Below, in pieces: positions 1-7,939 of a DNA stretch of 39,258 bases. Position 1 is the first letter of the stretch, and each line of letters begins with the position of its first letter. The translations under genes and the position numbers were made by a program. Below the pieces are notes generated by a model. It did no database searches, was not told where the DNA came from, and was given only the letters and a program-made list of their open reading frames with translations. The DNA is from Bacteroidales bacterium (GTDB lineage: Bacteria > Bacteroidota > Bacteroidia > Bacteroidales > WCHB1-69): positions 1 to 39,258 of the forward strand of contig JAGCXN010000008.1 of assembly GCA_017961265.1 (NCBI GenBank), given 5' to 3'.

Positions 1-2363
1 AATGGACCCAATGGGTGTTCATCCGCCTCTTCAACCATTATTACGACCAAGAGCTTGACAAAGCACGTCCCATCAGCGAGTTAGTGGCAAAGTTCGCCGC
101 CAACGGCACCGACGGTGTCCGCGCCGCCGAGACGAAACCGCTGGAGTTCACCGCCGCCGAATGGAACGCGATGAGCGAAAAGGAACAGCAGGAGACACTG
201 CTCAACTATCGTCTTGCCTATATCGCCGACACGTGGGTGAACTGGTGCCCGAAACTCGGTACCGTGCTCGCCAACGATGAGGTGGTGAACGGTCTTTCCG
301 AACGCGGCGGCTTCCCCGTGGAACGCAAACTGATGAAACAGTGGATTCTGCGCGTGTCGGCCTACGCCGAACGCCTCCTCAAAGGCCTCGAAACCCTTGA
401 ATGGAGCGACTCCATCAAGGAGATCCAGCGCAACTGGATCGGCCGCAGCGAAGGCGCCTTCGTCCGCTTCCCCATCGAAAACAACGAAAATACCCTTGAC
501 ATCTTCACCACCCGCCCCGACACCATTTTCGGCGTCTCCTTTATGGTGATGTGTCCGGAACACGCTCTCATCGAACAGATTACCACCCCCGACCAGAAAG
601 CGGAGGTGGATAAATATGTGACGTGGGCCCGTAACCGCTCCGAAACCGAACGTCAGACCGACGTGAAGAAGGTGAGCGGCGTCTTCACCGGCGCTTACGC
701 AATCAATCCGTTCACGAAGGAGCGCATCCCGATCTGGGTGGCCGAATACGTGCTGGCCGGCTACGGCACCGGCGGCATCATGGCCGTGCCCGCGCACGAC
801 AGCCGCGACTACGCCTTCGCCAAGCACTTCAACCTGCCCATCCGCGAGGTCATCGCCGGCGGCGACATCGAAAAAGAGGCCTTCGAAACCAAGGACGGCA
901 TCGTCGTCAACTCCGACTTCATCAACGGGATGAAGGTGAAGGAAGCCGGCAAGTGCATCATTGAGAAAGTGAAAGAGATGGGAATCGGCTATGGCACTGT
1001 GAATTACAGACTGCGCGACGCCATCTTCAGCCGCCAGCGCTACTGGGGTGAGCCGTTCCCCGTCTATTACAAGGACGGTGTGCCCTACATGCTTCCCGAA
1101 GAGGAGCTTCCCTTGCTGCTTCCCGAAATTGACGAATACAAGCCGACCGAGACTGGCGAACCGCCGCTCGCCCGCGCCGCCAACTGGACCTACAAGGGCT
1201 ACCCGCTGGAATACAGCACCATGCCCGGCTTTGCAGGCTCCAGCGGCTACTACCTCCGCTATATGGATCCGCACAACGATAACGAATTCATTTCCAAAGA
1301 TAAAAACGAATACTGGCAGGATGTGGATCTCTATGTCGGCGGGTCCGAACACGCCACCGGTCACCTCATCTACTCCCGCTTCTGGAACAAGTTCCTGTAT
1401 GACCTCGGCATTGTCTGCAAGGACGAACCCTACAAGAAACTGATCAATCAGGGGATGATTCAGGGACGAACCAACTTTGTCTATCGTATCAACAGCACCA
1501 ACAAGTTTGTATCGCTCAATCTGAGAGAAGGTTACGAAGTTACGCCCATCCGTGTGGACGTCAACATCGTCCACAACGACGTGCTCGACATTGACGCGTT
1601 CAAGGCTTGGCGGCCCGAATACGCCGATGCGGAGTTCATTTTTGAGGACGGCAAATACGTCTGCAGCTGGGAAATCGAGAAGATGTCAAAGTCGAAATAC
1701 AACGTCCAAAACCCGGACGACCTGGTGGAACGGTACGGTGCGGACACGCTCCGTCTGTACGAGATGTTCCTCGGCCCCATCGAACTTTCGAAGCCGTGGG
1801 ACACCAACGGTATCGAAGGTGTCTTCCGTTTCATGAAGAAGTTCTGGAAGCTGTTCCACGACGGCAGCAACGAGTTTTGCGTCACCGACGACGAGCCGAC
1901 CCGCGACGAGTACAAGGCCCTGCACAAGGCCATCAAGAAGGTGGAAGAGGACAACGAACGCTTCTCGTTCAACACGGCCGTCAGCGCATTCATGATTGCG
2001 GTGAACGAGCTGACCGACCTCAAGTGCCACAAACGCAAGATTGTGGAACCATTGGCCGTCCTGCTGTCGGCCTACGCGCCGCACGTGGCTGAAGAGCTGT
2101 GGCACCTGTTAGGCAACACCGGCAGCGTGGTGGATGCCGCTTTCCCAAAGTTTGATGAAAGCTACCTCGTGGAAAGCAGCGCCAACTACCCCGTCTCCTT
2201 CAACGGCAAGGTGCGTCTCCAGCGCGTCTTCCCCGCCGATATGCAGCCGAAGGAGATTGAGGCAGTTCTTCTCGCCGACCCCGACGTGCAGAAGTACCTC
2301 GACGGCAAGGCTCCGAAGAAGGTCATCATTGTGCCGAAGAAGATTGTGAACATCGTCTGCTAA
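1..2363 (+). CDS. leuS: Leucyl-tRNA synthetase, 5' end outside window
   Basis: Cytosolic class I enzyme that charges tRNA-Leu. The reading frame is open from base 3 and the first codons ([11 protein letters not shown]) match the internal part of LeuRS, so the real start and the HIGH motif lie upstream; about 787 codons of an expected 900 or more are present. Seen: the CP1 editing domain with TTRPDTIFG and [13 protein letters not shown], the KMSKS signature at bases 1680-1694, and a C-terminal anticodon-binding domain ending in a short basic tail. GTG at 15 is only the first in-frame start-like codon in the window, not the gene start. parE follows 34 bp downstream on the same strand. Identification is secure from motifs; completeness cannot be judged. 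Confidence 0.97.
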   Translation, partial: WTQWVFIRLFNHYYDQELDKARPISELVAKFAANGTDGVRAAETKPLEFTAAEWNAMSEKEQQETLLNYRLAYIADTWVNWCPKLGTVLANDEVVNGLSERGGFPVERKLMKQWILRVSAYAERLLKGLETLEWSDSIKEIQRNWIGRSEGAFVRFPIENNENTLDIFTTRPDTIFGVSFMVMCPEHALIEQITTPDQKAEVDKYVTWARNRSETERQTDVKKVSGVFTGAYAINPFTKERIPIWVAEYVLAGYGTGGIMAVPAHDSRDYAFAKHFNLPIREVIAGGDIEKEAFETKDGIVVNSDFINGMKVKEAGKCIIEKVKEMGIGYGTVNYRLRDAIFSRQRYWGEPFPVYYKDGVPYMLPEEELPLLLPEIDEYKPTETGEPPLARAANWTYKGYPLEYSTMPGFAGSSGYYLRYMDPHNDNEFISKDKNEYWQDVDLYVGGSEHATGHLIYSRFWNKFLYDLGIVCKDEPYKKLINQGMIQGRTNFVYRINSTNKFVSLNLREGYEVTPIRVDVNIVHNDVLDIDAFKAWRPEYADAEFIFEDGKYVCSWEIEKMSKSKYNVQNPDDLVERYGADTLRLYEMFLGPIELSKPWDTNGIEGVFRFMKKFWKLFHDGSNEFCVTDDEPTRDEYKALHKAIKKVEEDNERFSFNTAVSAFMIAVNELTDLKCHKRKIVEPLAVLLSAYAPHVAEELWHLLGNTGSVVDAAFPKFDESYLVESSANYPVSFNGKVRLQRVFPADMQPKEIEAVLLADPDVQKYLDGKAPKKVIIVPKKIVNIVC

Positions 2364-2397
2364 CAAGTTGCAAGTTTAAAACCATTAACCTAACCCA

Positions 2398-4251
2398 ATG
2401 AGTGACAATTACAACGATTCTAATATTATCACGTTAGAGTGGTATGAGCATATCCGTCTGCGCCCCGGTATGTACATCGGCAAGCTGGGGGACGGCAGCT
2501 CGCACGACGACGGCATCTATGTACTTCTGAAAGAGGTTATTGACAATTCCATTGATGAGTTCATGCAGGGTTATGGAAGAAGCATTGATGTGACCATCAA
2601 GGATAATGTGGTGAGCGTGCGCGACTACGGCCGCGGCATCCCGCTCAACAAGATGGTGGACTGCGTGTCGAAGATCAACACCGGTGGAAAATTCAACAGC
2701 GAGGCTTTCACCAACTCCATTGGCCAGAACGGCGTGGGTGTCAAGGCGGTGAACGCCCTCTCCACCCACTTCAAGGTGCAGAGTTTCCGCGACGGACAGA
2801 CGAAAGCCGCCGAATTTTCGTGTGGCAAGCTTATCTCCGAAACGCCCATTGAACTCTCCGACCAGCGGTCTGGCACCTTCACCTCCTTCACTATCGACGA
2901 CAGCATCTTCGTCAACTACCGCTGGGTCTCCCAGTACATCGTGAAGATGATGTGGAATTACGCTTACCTCAATAAGGGGCTTACTATCAACTTCAACGGT
3001 CAGAAGTTCCTGTCGAAGAACGGCTTGTACGACCTTCTTTGCAACAACGTAAACCAAGAGGAGATGCTGTACGAGCCTATCCACCTTCAGGACGAGAAGT
3101 TTGAGTTCGTGCTCACCCACACCACCCGTCACTACGGTGAGGAGTACTACTCGTTCGTCAACAGCCAGAACACGACACAGGGCGGCACGCACCAGAACGC
3201 CTTCCGCGAAGCGCTGGTCAAGACGTTCCGTACCTACTTCGGCAAGGAGTTCGACCCCGCCGACATCCGTAACGCCGTCGCAGCGGCCATCTCCATTAAG
3301 GTGCAGGAACCGGTGTTCGAGTCGCAGACCAAGATCCGCCTTGGCTCCACCATGATGCAGCCCGACGGCCAGACCATCCGCAACTACGTCAATGACGTGG
3401 TGGGCCGTCTGCTCGACAACTACCTCCACATGCACACCGATGTGGGAGAAATCATCAAAAAGAAAATCCTCGAATCGGAGGCCGAGCGCAAGGCTATCGC
3501 CAACATCAAGAAGGGGAACAAAGAAATCCAGAAGAAAGTAAGCCTAAACAACAGCAAGTTGCGCGACTGCAAGTACCATTACAACACCGACCGCAACGAC
3601 AAAGGTCTCAACTCTACCATCTTCATCACCGAAGGTCTGTCCGCTTCCGGCTCCATCACACAGTCGCGCGACAGTCAGACGCAGGCCGTTTTCAGCATGC
3701 GAGGCAAGACTCTCAACGTCATGAAGAGTTCGGAAGTGTATAAGAACGAAGAACTTAGTCTGCTCAATGCGGCTCTCAACATAGAGGACGGTCTGGAAGG
3801 ACTTCGTTATAATAATATTGTCATTGCCACTGATGCCGATGTGGATGGAATGCACATCCGTCTGCTGCTGCTCACCTACTTCCTCAACTATTTCCCGGAT
3901 GTGGTGCGCAACGGGCACGTCTATATTTTGCAAACCCCGCTGTTCCGTGTCCGCAACAAGACCAAGACCTTCTACTGCTATTCGGAGCAGGAGAAGCAGG
4001 ATGCCATCAAGCAGGTCGGTGCGAAGCCGGAAATCACCCGATTCAAAGGTTTGGGTGAAATCTCCCCAAAAGAATTTGTCAACTTCATCGGCAAGACGAT
4101 ACGTCTGGAGCCGGTCGTCCTTGAACCCAATACCAACATTAACAAGCTGTTGGAGTACTATATGGGTGGCAATAACAAGGAACGCCAGCAGTTTATCATC
4201 GACAACCTCCGTGAGGAAATCGACGAGGTGAATCCGGAAGAGTGGAATTAG
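2398..4251 (+). CDS. parE: DNA topoisomerase IV subunit B (GyrB/ParE family)
   Basis: ATPase subunit of a type IIA topoisomerase that works with ParC to decatenate chromosomes. The 617-aa length fits Bacteroidota ParE. Seen: GHKL ATPase motifs (VIDNSIDE near residue 48, RDYGRGIP near 76, GQNGVGVKAVN near 107), a TOPRIM domain with EGLSASGS at residues 412-419 and DADVDG at 479-484, and a C-terminal FKGLGEIS motif. Oddity: as I recall relatives, the TOPRIM glutamate is followed by Gly-Asp; here it is Gly-Leu (codon CTG at 3637-3639). The site corresponds to E. coli GyrB Asp426. The stop codon lies in a 7-bp tandem array. ParE rather than GyrB is inferred from length and the Bacteroidota-type SASGSIT sequence. 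Confidence 0.93.
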   Translation: MSDNYNDSNIITLEWYEHIRLRPGMYIGKLGDGSSHDDGIYVLLKEVIDNSIDEFMQGYGRSIDVTIKDNVVSVRDYGRGIPLNKMVDCVSKINTGGKFNSEAFTNSIGQNGVGVKAVNALSTHFKVQSFRDGQTKAAEFSCGKLISETPIELSDQRSGTFTSFTIDDSIFVNYRWVSQYIVKMMWNYAYLNKGLTINFNGQKFLSKNGLYDLLCNNVNQEEMLYEPIHLQDEKFEFVLTHTTRHYGEEYYSFVNSQNTTQGGTHQNAFREALVKTFRTYFGKEFDPADIRNAVAAAISIKVQEPVFESQTKIRLGSTMMQPDGQTIRNYVNDVVGRLLDNYLHMHTDVGEIIKKKILESEAERKAIANIKKGNKEIQKKVSLNNSKLRDCKYHYNTDRNDKGLNSTIFITEGLSASGSITQSRDSQTQAVFSMRGKTLNVMKSSEVYKNEELSLLNAALNIEDGLEGLRYNNIVIATDADVDGMHIRLLLLTYFLNYFPDVVRNGHVYILQTPLFRVRNKTKTFYCYSEQEKQDAIKQVGAKPEITRFKGLGEISPKEFVNFIGKTIRLEPVVLEPNTNINKLLEYYMGGNNKERQQFIIDNLREEIDEVNPEEWN

Positions 4252-4279
4252 GAGTTAGGAGTTAGGAGTTAGGGTATGA
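4245..4279 (+). repeat. 7-bp tandem array (TTAGGAG)
   Basis: The unit TTAGGAG occurs three times in exact tandem from 4248 to 4268, with degenerate units on both sides. The parE stop codon TAG (4249-4251) is the first copy of the motif, so the array starts inside the gene. Because 7 is not a multiple of 3, TAG recurs in all three frames. Confidence 0.85.
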
Positions 4280-4302
4280 TATATTTGGAACGACCTTACT
4301 TG

Positions 4303-4335
4303 ATAAACTTTATGAACTTGACAAACTTGTAACTA
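4303..4335. repeat. AACTT array, 9/9/7-bp spacing
   Basis: AAC cores begin at 4306, 4315, 4324 and 4331 (spacing 9, 9, 7), with units such as AACTTTATG and AACTTGACA. Same family as the arrays at 5957, 23474, 23956 and 25657. It lies just upstream of, and overlaps, the region of the kamD promoter. Confidence 0.8.
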
Positions 4336-4350
4336 ATTATTGTACCTTTG
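4318..4350 (+). promoter_or_regulatory. Promoter for kamD
   Basis: TACCTTTG at 4343-4350 matches the Bacteroidota -7 consensus TAnnTTTG. Candidate -33 TTG triplets lie at 4318-4320 (22 bp away) and 4327-4329 (13 bp away), both inside the AACTT array; neither spacing is ideal. kamD starts about 50 bp downstream. Confidence 0.65.
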
Positions 4351-4400
4351 CACCCGTTTTTTGAAAAATAACAGAACAATAACCGATATAACAGAACAGA

Positions 4401-5957
4401 ATGGAAAAGAGCAAATTAGGCCTTGATTTTCAAAAAGTTAAACGCGCAAAAGAGTTGGCAAGAACCATAGCCGACGATGTGCAGAATTTCGTTGACCAGT
4501 ACACGACAGTGACAGTGGAGCGCACCCTCTGCCGCCTGATCGGCATTGACGGAGTAGATGCCAACGATGTGCCGCTGCCAAATGTGGTGGTGAACCAGCT
4601 TCAGGAAAAAGGTGTCCTGAAGGAGGGTGTCCTCTTTTACATCGGCAATGCCATCCTTGAGACGGGCAAGAAACCGCAGGAGATTGCCGAAGCCATCGCT
4701 GCTGGCACGCTCGACATTACCCAGCTCAAACTCCATACGCCCGCAGACATCCAAAAAGCCTTGCAGCCCTACATCGACGCATGTATGGAACGCATCAAAG
4801 GGAATGTGGCCAAGCGAAACGAGTATCTGAAGACCATCGGCGAGGGCCCGAAACCATACCTTTATATTATTGTGGCTACCGGCAACATCTACGAGGATGT
4901 GGTGCAGGCGCAAGCTGGTGCCCGCCAGGGCGCTGACGTCATCGCCGTCATCCGCACCACTGGTCAGAGCCTGCTCGACTATGTGCCCTACGGCGCTACT
5001 ACTGAGGGCTTCGGCGGTACCTTCGCCACACAGGAGAACTTCCGCATCATGCGTAAGGCCCTCGACGAAGTGGGTGAAGAGCAAGGCCGCTACATCCGCC
5101 TTTGCAATTACTGTTCAGGACTTTGTATGCCGGAAATCGCCGCAATGGGCGCTCTGGAACGCCTCGACGTGATGCTCAACGACGCACTTTACGGCATCCT
5201 CTTCCGCGACATCAACCCACAAAGAACCCTCATCGACCAGTACTTCTCCCGCGTCATCAACGGTTTCGCCGGCGTCATCATCAACACCGGTGAGGACAAC
5301 TACCTCACCACCGCCGACGCTGTGGAAGCCGCCCACACCGTGCTCGCTTCCGACCTTATCAACGAGCAGTTAGCGCTGTTGGCCGGTCTTCCCGAAGAGC
5401 AGATGGGCCTCGGCCACGCCTTCGAGATGGACCCGATGCTGGAAAACGGCTTCCTCCTCGAATTGTCTCAGGCACAGATGACCCGCGAAAACTTCCCGAA
5501 AGCCACCCTCAAGTACATGCCGCCCACCAAGTTCATGACCGGCAATATTTTCCGCGGCCACATTCAGGATGCATTGTTCAACATCATCGGTATCTGGACG
5601 CACCAGGGAATCCAGCTGCTCGGTATGCCCACCGAAGCCATCCACACCCCCTTCATGAGCGACCGCTACCTCTCCATCGAAAATGCCCGCTACATCTTCA
5701 ACAACATGCGCAGCATCGGCGAAGAGATGGAGTTCCGCGAAGGTGGTATCTGCCGCGAACGCGCCAAGACCGTGTTGGACAATGCTATCGAACTGCTCCA
5801 GCAGATGGTCCACGAAGGTCTCTTCACGGCTCTTGAAAAGGGTATTTTCGGCGATGTGAAACGTCCGAAGACCGGCGGTAAGGGCCTCTCCGGCGTCACG
5901 CTGAAGGGCGAAAATTACTTCAATCCCTTCATCGAACGCATGAAAGCAAGGAAATAG
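4401..5957 (+). CDS. kamD: Lysine 5,6-aminomutase alpha subunit
   Basis: Large subunit of the adenosylcobalamin- and PLP-dependent D-lysine/beta-lysine 5,6-aminomutase of anaerobic lysine fermentation. 518 aa is the normal family length. Conserved blocks that I recognise from clostridial KamD include VTVERTLCRLIGIDG near the N-terminus, IVATGNIYEDV, VIRTTGQSLLDYVPYGATTE, LCNYCSGLCMPEIAAMGA, and MPPTKFMTGNIF. The family alpha subunit forms the TIM barrel that holds substrate and PLP; the B12-binding domain (DxHxxG) and the lysine that forms the PLP imine are in the beta subunit KamE, which is not in this window. The usual neighbours (kamE, kdd, kce, kal) are also absent: parE lies upstream and an ABC permease downstream. 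It has its own promoter, so it appears to be a single-gene unit. ATG start follows an AT-rich leader. Confidence 0.95.
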   Translation: MEKSKLGLDFQKVKRAKELARTIADDVQNFVDQYTTVTVERTLCRLIGIDGVDANDVPLPNVVVNQLQEKGVLKEGVLFYIGNAILETGKKPQEIAEAIAAGTLDITQLKLHTPADIQKALQPYIDACMERIKGNVAKRNEYLKTIGEGPKPYLYIIVATGNIYEDVVQAQAGARQGADVIAVIRTTGQSLLDYVPYGATTEGFGGTFATQENFRIMRKALDEVGEEQGRYIRLCNYCSGLCMPEIAAMGALERLDVMLNDALYGILFRDINPQRTLIDQYFSRVINGFAGVIINTGEDNYLTTADAVEAAHTVLASDLINEQLALLAGLPEEQMGLGHAFEMDPMLENGFLLELSQAQMTRENFPKATLKYMPPTKFMTGNIFRGHIQDALFNIIGIWTHQGIQLLGMPTEAIHTPFMSDRYLSIENARYIFNNMRSIGEEMEFREGGICRERAKTVLDNAIELLQQMVHEGLFTALEKGIFGDVKRPKTGGKGLSGVTLKGENYFNPFIERMKARK

Positions 5958-5991
5958 TTTCAAGTTCATAAAGTTCATAAAGTTGAAAGTT
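5957..5991. repeat. AACTT array (reverse), 7/9/9/7-bp spacing
   Basis: On the + strand GTT cores start at 5957, 5964, 5973, 5982 and 5989, a 7, 9, 9, 7 pattern. The array begins at the last base of the kamD stop codon. Same family as at 4303 but inverted. Confidence 0.8.
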
Positions 5992-6020
5992 AACAAATTT
6001 GATTCATAAGATCATGAGTG

Positions 6021-6046
6021 TAGAGACGTGGGGTACCGCGTCTCTA
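6021..6046. repeat. 11-bp stem hairpin between kamD and permease
   Basis: TAGAGACGTGG and CCGCGTCTCTA form an inverted repeat with one G.T wobble around the 4-nt loop GGTA. No strong T tract follows, so it is a weak terminator candidate for kamD or a dispersed hairpin element. It also argues against the GTG start at 6028 for the next gene, which would lie inside the hairpin. Confidence 0.7.
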
Positions 6047-6093
6047 TTTGTGATTTGATACCGGACCTAACGGGGAAGAAAAAAAGTAATTCC

Positions 6094-7197
6094 ATGTTCA
6101 AATGGCGGAAAAAAAAGGAGTATCGTGCGGTTTCGTTGTCGGAACTGACGTGGAAGCGTTTCCGCAAGGAACCTGAAGGGGTCATTTCATTGGTTTTCAT
6201 CCTGTTAGTTATCGCTATAGCCATTCTTGGCTACCTCATCACCCCTGACCATACGCCCTATTGCAACCACCAGCAGTTGGAGATTGCCATCCGTCCGCCT
6301 GGCTTTACGGTGCAGCTGTTGCAGGTGAAGCCGGAACAGACCGTGCCCGAATGCGGCTTTTTCCGCCGTATGCTATACGGCCAACCGTCGCAATTCCGCA
6401 CTATCCCCATTGAGGGTTGGCGTGAAACGGCAGATTCGGTGTTTGTACGGATGTTTGAGGCGGGTGACGAAGATGAGGTCGGGTACGCCAAGTCCGAACT
6501 TTGCGACGAAGCGCCCGTCATCACAAAGAAGTTTCTATTGGGCACCGACCGTTATGGCCGTGATGTACTGAGCCAGCTGCTCATCGGCAGTCGCATCAGT
6601 CTGGCCGTGGGCGGAATTTCCGTTTTTATTGCCTTGGTCATCGGTATCTTGATTGGCTCCATTGCGGGTTACTTCCGCGGAAAAGTGGATGACGTGCTGA
6701 TGTGGTTCATCAACGTAGTGTGGTCCATCCCGACGCTGCTGCTGGTCATCGCCATCAGTTTTGCCTTGGGCAAAGGGTTCTGGCAGATTTTTATGGCTAT
6801 CGGCCTCACCATGTGGGTGGATGTGGCGAGAGTGGTCCGGGGTCAGATAATTAGTTTGCGCGAAAAAGAGTTTGTTGAAGCTGGAAAAGCATTAGGCTAC
6901 AGCAGTTTGCATATTATTTGGAAACACCTCCTTCCGAATGTATCTGGCACGGTGATTGTCATCGCAGCCTCCAATTTCTCGTCGGCCATCCTGATGGAGG
7001 CGGGGTTGAGTTTCTTGGGTATCGGCGTGCAGCCGCCCACTCCGTCGTGGGGCATGATGATGAAGGAAAACTACGCCTACATTGTCCTCGACAACGCCTA
7101 TCTCGCTATCATACCTGGCATCGCCATTATGCTCTTAGTGCTCTCTTTCATGCTGATAGGCAACACGATACAGAACGCCATTCGAGTGAAGAACTGA
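6094..7197 (+). CDS. ABC transporter permease, OppC/DppC type
   Basis: Inner-membrane permease subunit of a peptide/nickel-type (OppC) ABC importer family. ATG at 6094 is preferred over the in-frame GTG at 6028, which lies in a hairpin; this gives 367 aa. Seen: a basic N-terminus, a first membrane segment (SLVFILLVIAIAILGYLI), an unusually long extracytoplasmic stretch of roughly 100 residues, the sequence LLGTDRYGRDVLSQLLIGSR that opens the permease core, several more membrane segments, and an EAA coupling loop (EAGKALGYSSLHIIWKHLLP). No partner permease (OppB), ATPase (OppD/F) or binding protein is in the window. The gene's last codons lead into a 7-bp array. Substrate unknown; peptide is a family guess only. 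Confidence 0.88.
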   Translation: MFKWRKKKEYRAVSLSELTWKRFRKEPEGVISLVFILLVIAIAILGYLITPDHTPYCNHQQLEIAIRPPGFTVQLLQVKPEQTVPECGFFRRMLYGQPSQFRTIPIEGWRETADSVFVRMFEAGDEDEVGYAKSELCDEAPVITKKFLLGTDRYGRDVLSQLLIGSRISLAVGGISVFIALVIGILIGSIAGYFRGKVDDVLMWFINVVWSIPTLLLVIAISFALGKGFWQIFMAIGLTMWVDVARVVRGQIISLREKEFVEAGKALGYSSLHIIWKHLLPNVSGTVIVIAASNFSSAILMEAGLSFLGIGVQPPTPSWGMMMKENYAYIVLDNAYLAIIPGIAIMLLVLSFMLIGNTIQNAIRVKN

Positions 7198-7276
7198 AAA
7201 TTGAAAACTGAGAATTGAAACTAAGAAACTAAAAACGAACGATACTATACCCTATACCCTATACCCTGAACCCTTG
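7193..7276 (+). repeat. Twelve-unit degenerate 7-bp array
   Basis: Reading in 7s from 7193 gives ACTGAAA, ATTGAAA, ACTGAGA, ATTGAAA, CTAAGAA, ACTAAAA, ACGAACG, ATACTAT, ACCCTAT, ACCCTAT, ACCCTGA, ACCCTTG with no slip in phase. It starts in the last codons of the permease and ends on the TTG start codon of ribF. The motif shifts from ACTGAAA-like to ACCCTAT-like while the period stays at 7. Confidence 0.9.
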
Positions 7277-7861
7277 AAAATTTACAAAGACATAGAGAAC
7301 TTGCCGGTATTCCGGAACGCGGTGGTGGCCGTTGGGTCGTTTGATGGTGTGCATTTGGGACATCGGCGTATTTTCGAATACATGCGGGCGGCGGCGGAAC
7401 GGTTGGATGGTGAGACGGTGGTCATTACGTTCGACCCGCATCCGCAGTGTGTATTGCATCCGGAGAGGAAATTCTTTACTATCAATACGTTGGAGGAAAA
7501 TGCAGAACGGATTGCGGACGAGGGTATTGGCAATATGGTAGTAATGCCGTTTACGAAGGAATTTTCGCAACTTTCTTTTCAGGAATTTTTGAATTTTTTA
7601 ATAAAAAAAATGGGTATGAAAGCCATTGTGATGGGTGCGGATCACAATTTCGGCAAAGGTCGGGAGGGAAATAAGGAGACTATGCGGGAAATTTGTGCCA
7701 AAAATTCCATTGAAATTATCATCATTCCCGAACTGGTGATGGAAGAGAACAAGGTCCGTTCTTCAAGAATACGACAATATATTGAGAATGAAGATTTTGC
7801 AAAGGCTGAACAGCTATTGGGGCACCCGTGGAAAAAAAACAAAAGACCTGTCGCGAACTGA
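7274..7861 (+). CDS. ribF: FAD synthetase (FMN adenylyltransferase domain only)
   Basis: Transfers AMP from ATP to FMN to make FAD. Seen: nucleotidyltransferase motif GSFDGVHLGH at residues 21-30, ITFDPHP, and RSSRIRQYI near the end of the domain. Family RibF proteins are about 300-320 aa with a C-terminal riboflavin kinase domain. This one stops after LLGHPWKKNKRPVAN (195 aa), where the kinase domain would begin, and the next gene starts 78 bp later, so the kinase sequence is missing rather than frameshifted. The start appears to be TTG at 7274, the last bases of the 7-bp array; no in-frame ATG precedes the conserved region. It could be a monofunctional enzyme or a truncated gene. Confidence 0.88.
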   Translation: MKIYKDIENLPVFRNAVVAVGSFDGVHLGHRRIFEYMRAAAERLDGETVVITFDPHPQCVLHPERKFFTINTLEENAERIADEGIGNMVVMPFTKEFSQLSFQEFLNFLIKKMGMKAIVMGADHNFGKGREGNKETMREICAKNSIEIIIIPELVMEENKVRSSRIRQYIENEDFAKAEQLLGHPWKKNKRPVAN

Positions 7862-7872
7862 AAAAAAAATCG

Positions 7873-7880
7873 TACTTTTG
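7873..7880 (+). promoter_or_regulatory. -7 element for the PpiD-like gene
   Basis: TACTTTTG matches TAnnTTTG exactly, followed by CGCC. It sits just after the ribF stop and about 60 bp before the ATG at 7940. I see no convincing -33 TTTG at the expected distance. Confidence 0.7.
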
Positions 7881-7939
7881 CGCCCTAAATTTTGCAAAAT
7901 AAAAATATAGTAATTAATAAGTAAAAGTAAAGAAAGAAA

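Noticed and set aside
81-1574. A 497-codon - strand frame inside leuS
   Set aside because: Same aligned antisense phase and the same codon-bias explanation; the sense strand is clearly LeuRS. Similar antisense frames in parE, kamD, nadB and the ribosomal genes were dismissed for the same reason.
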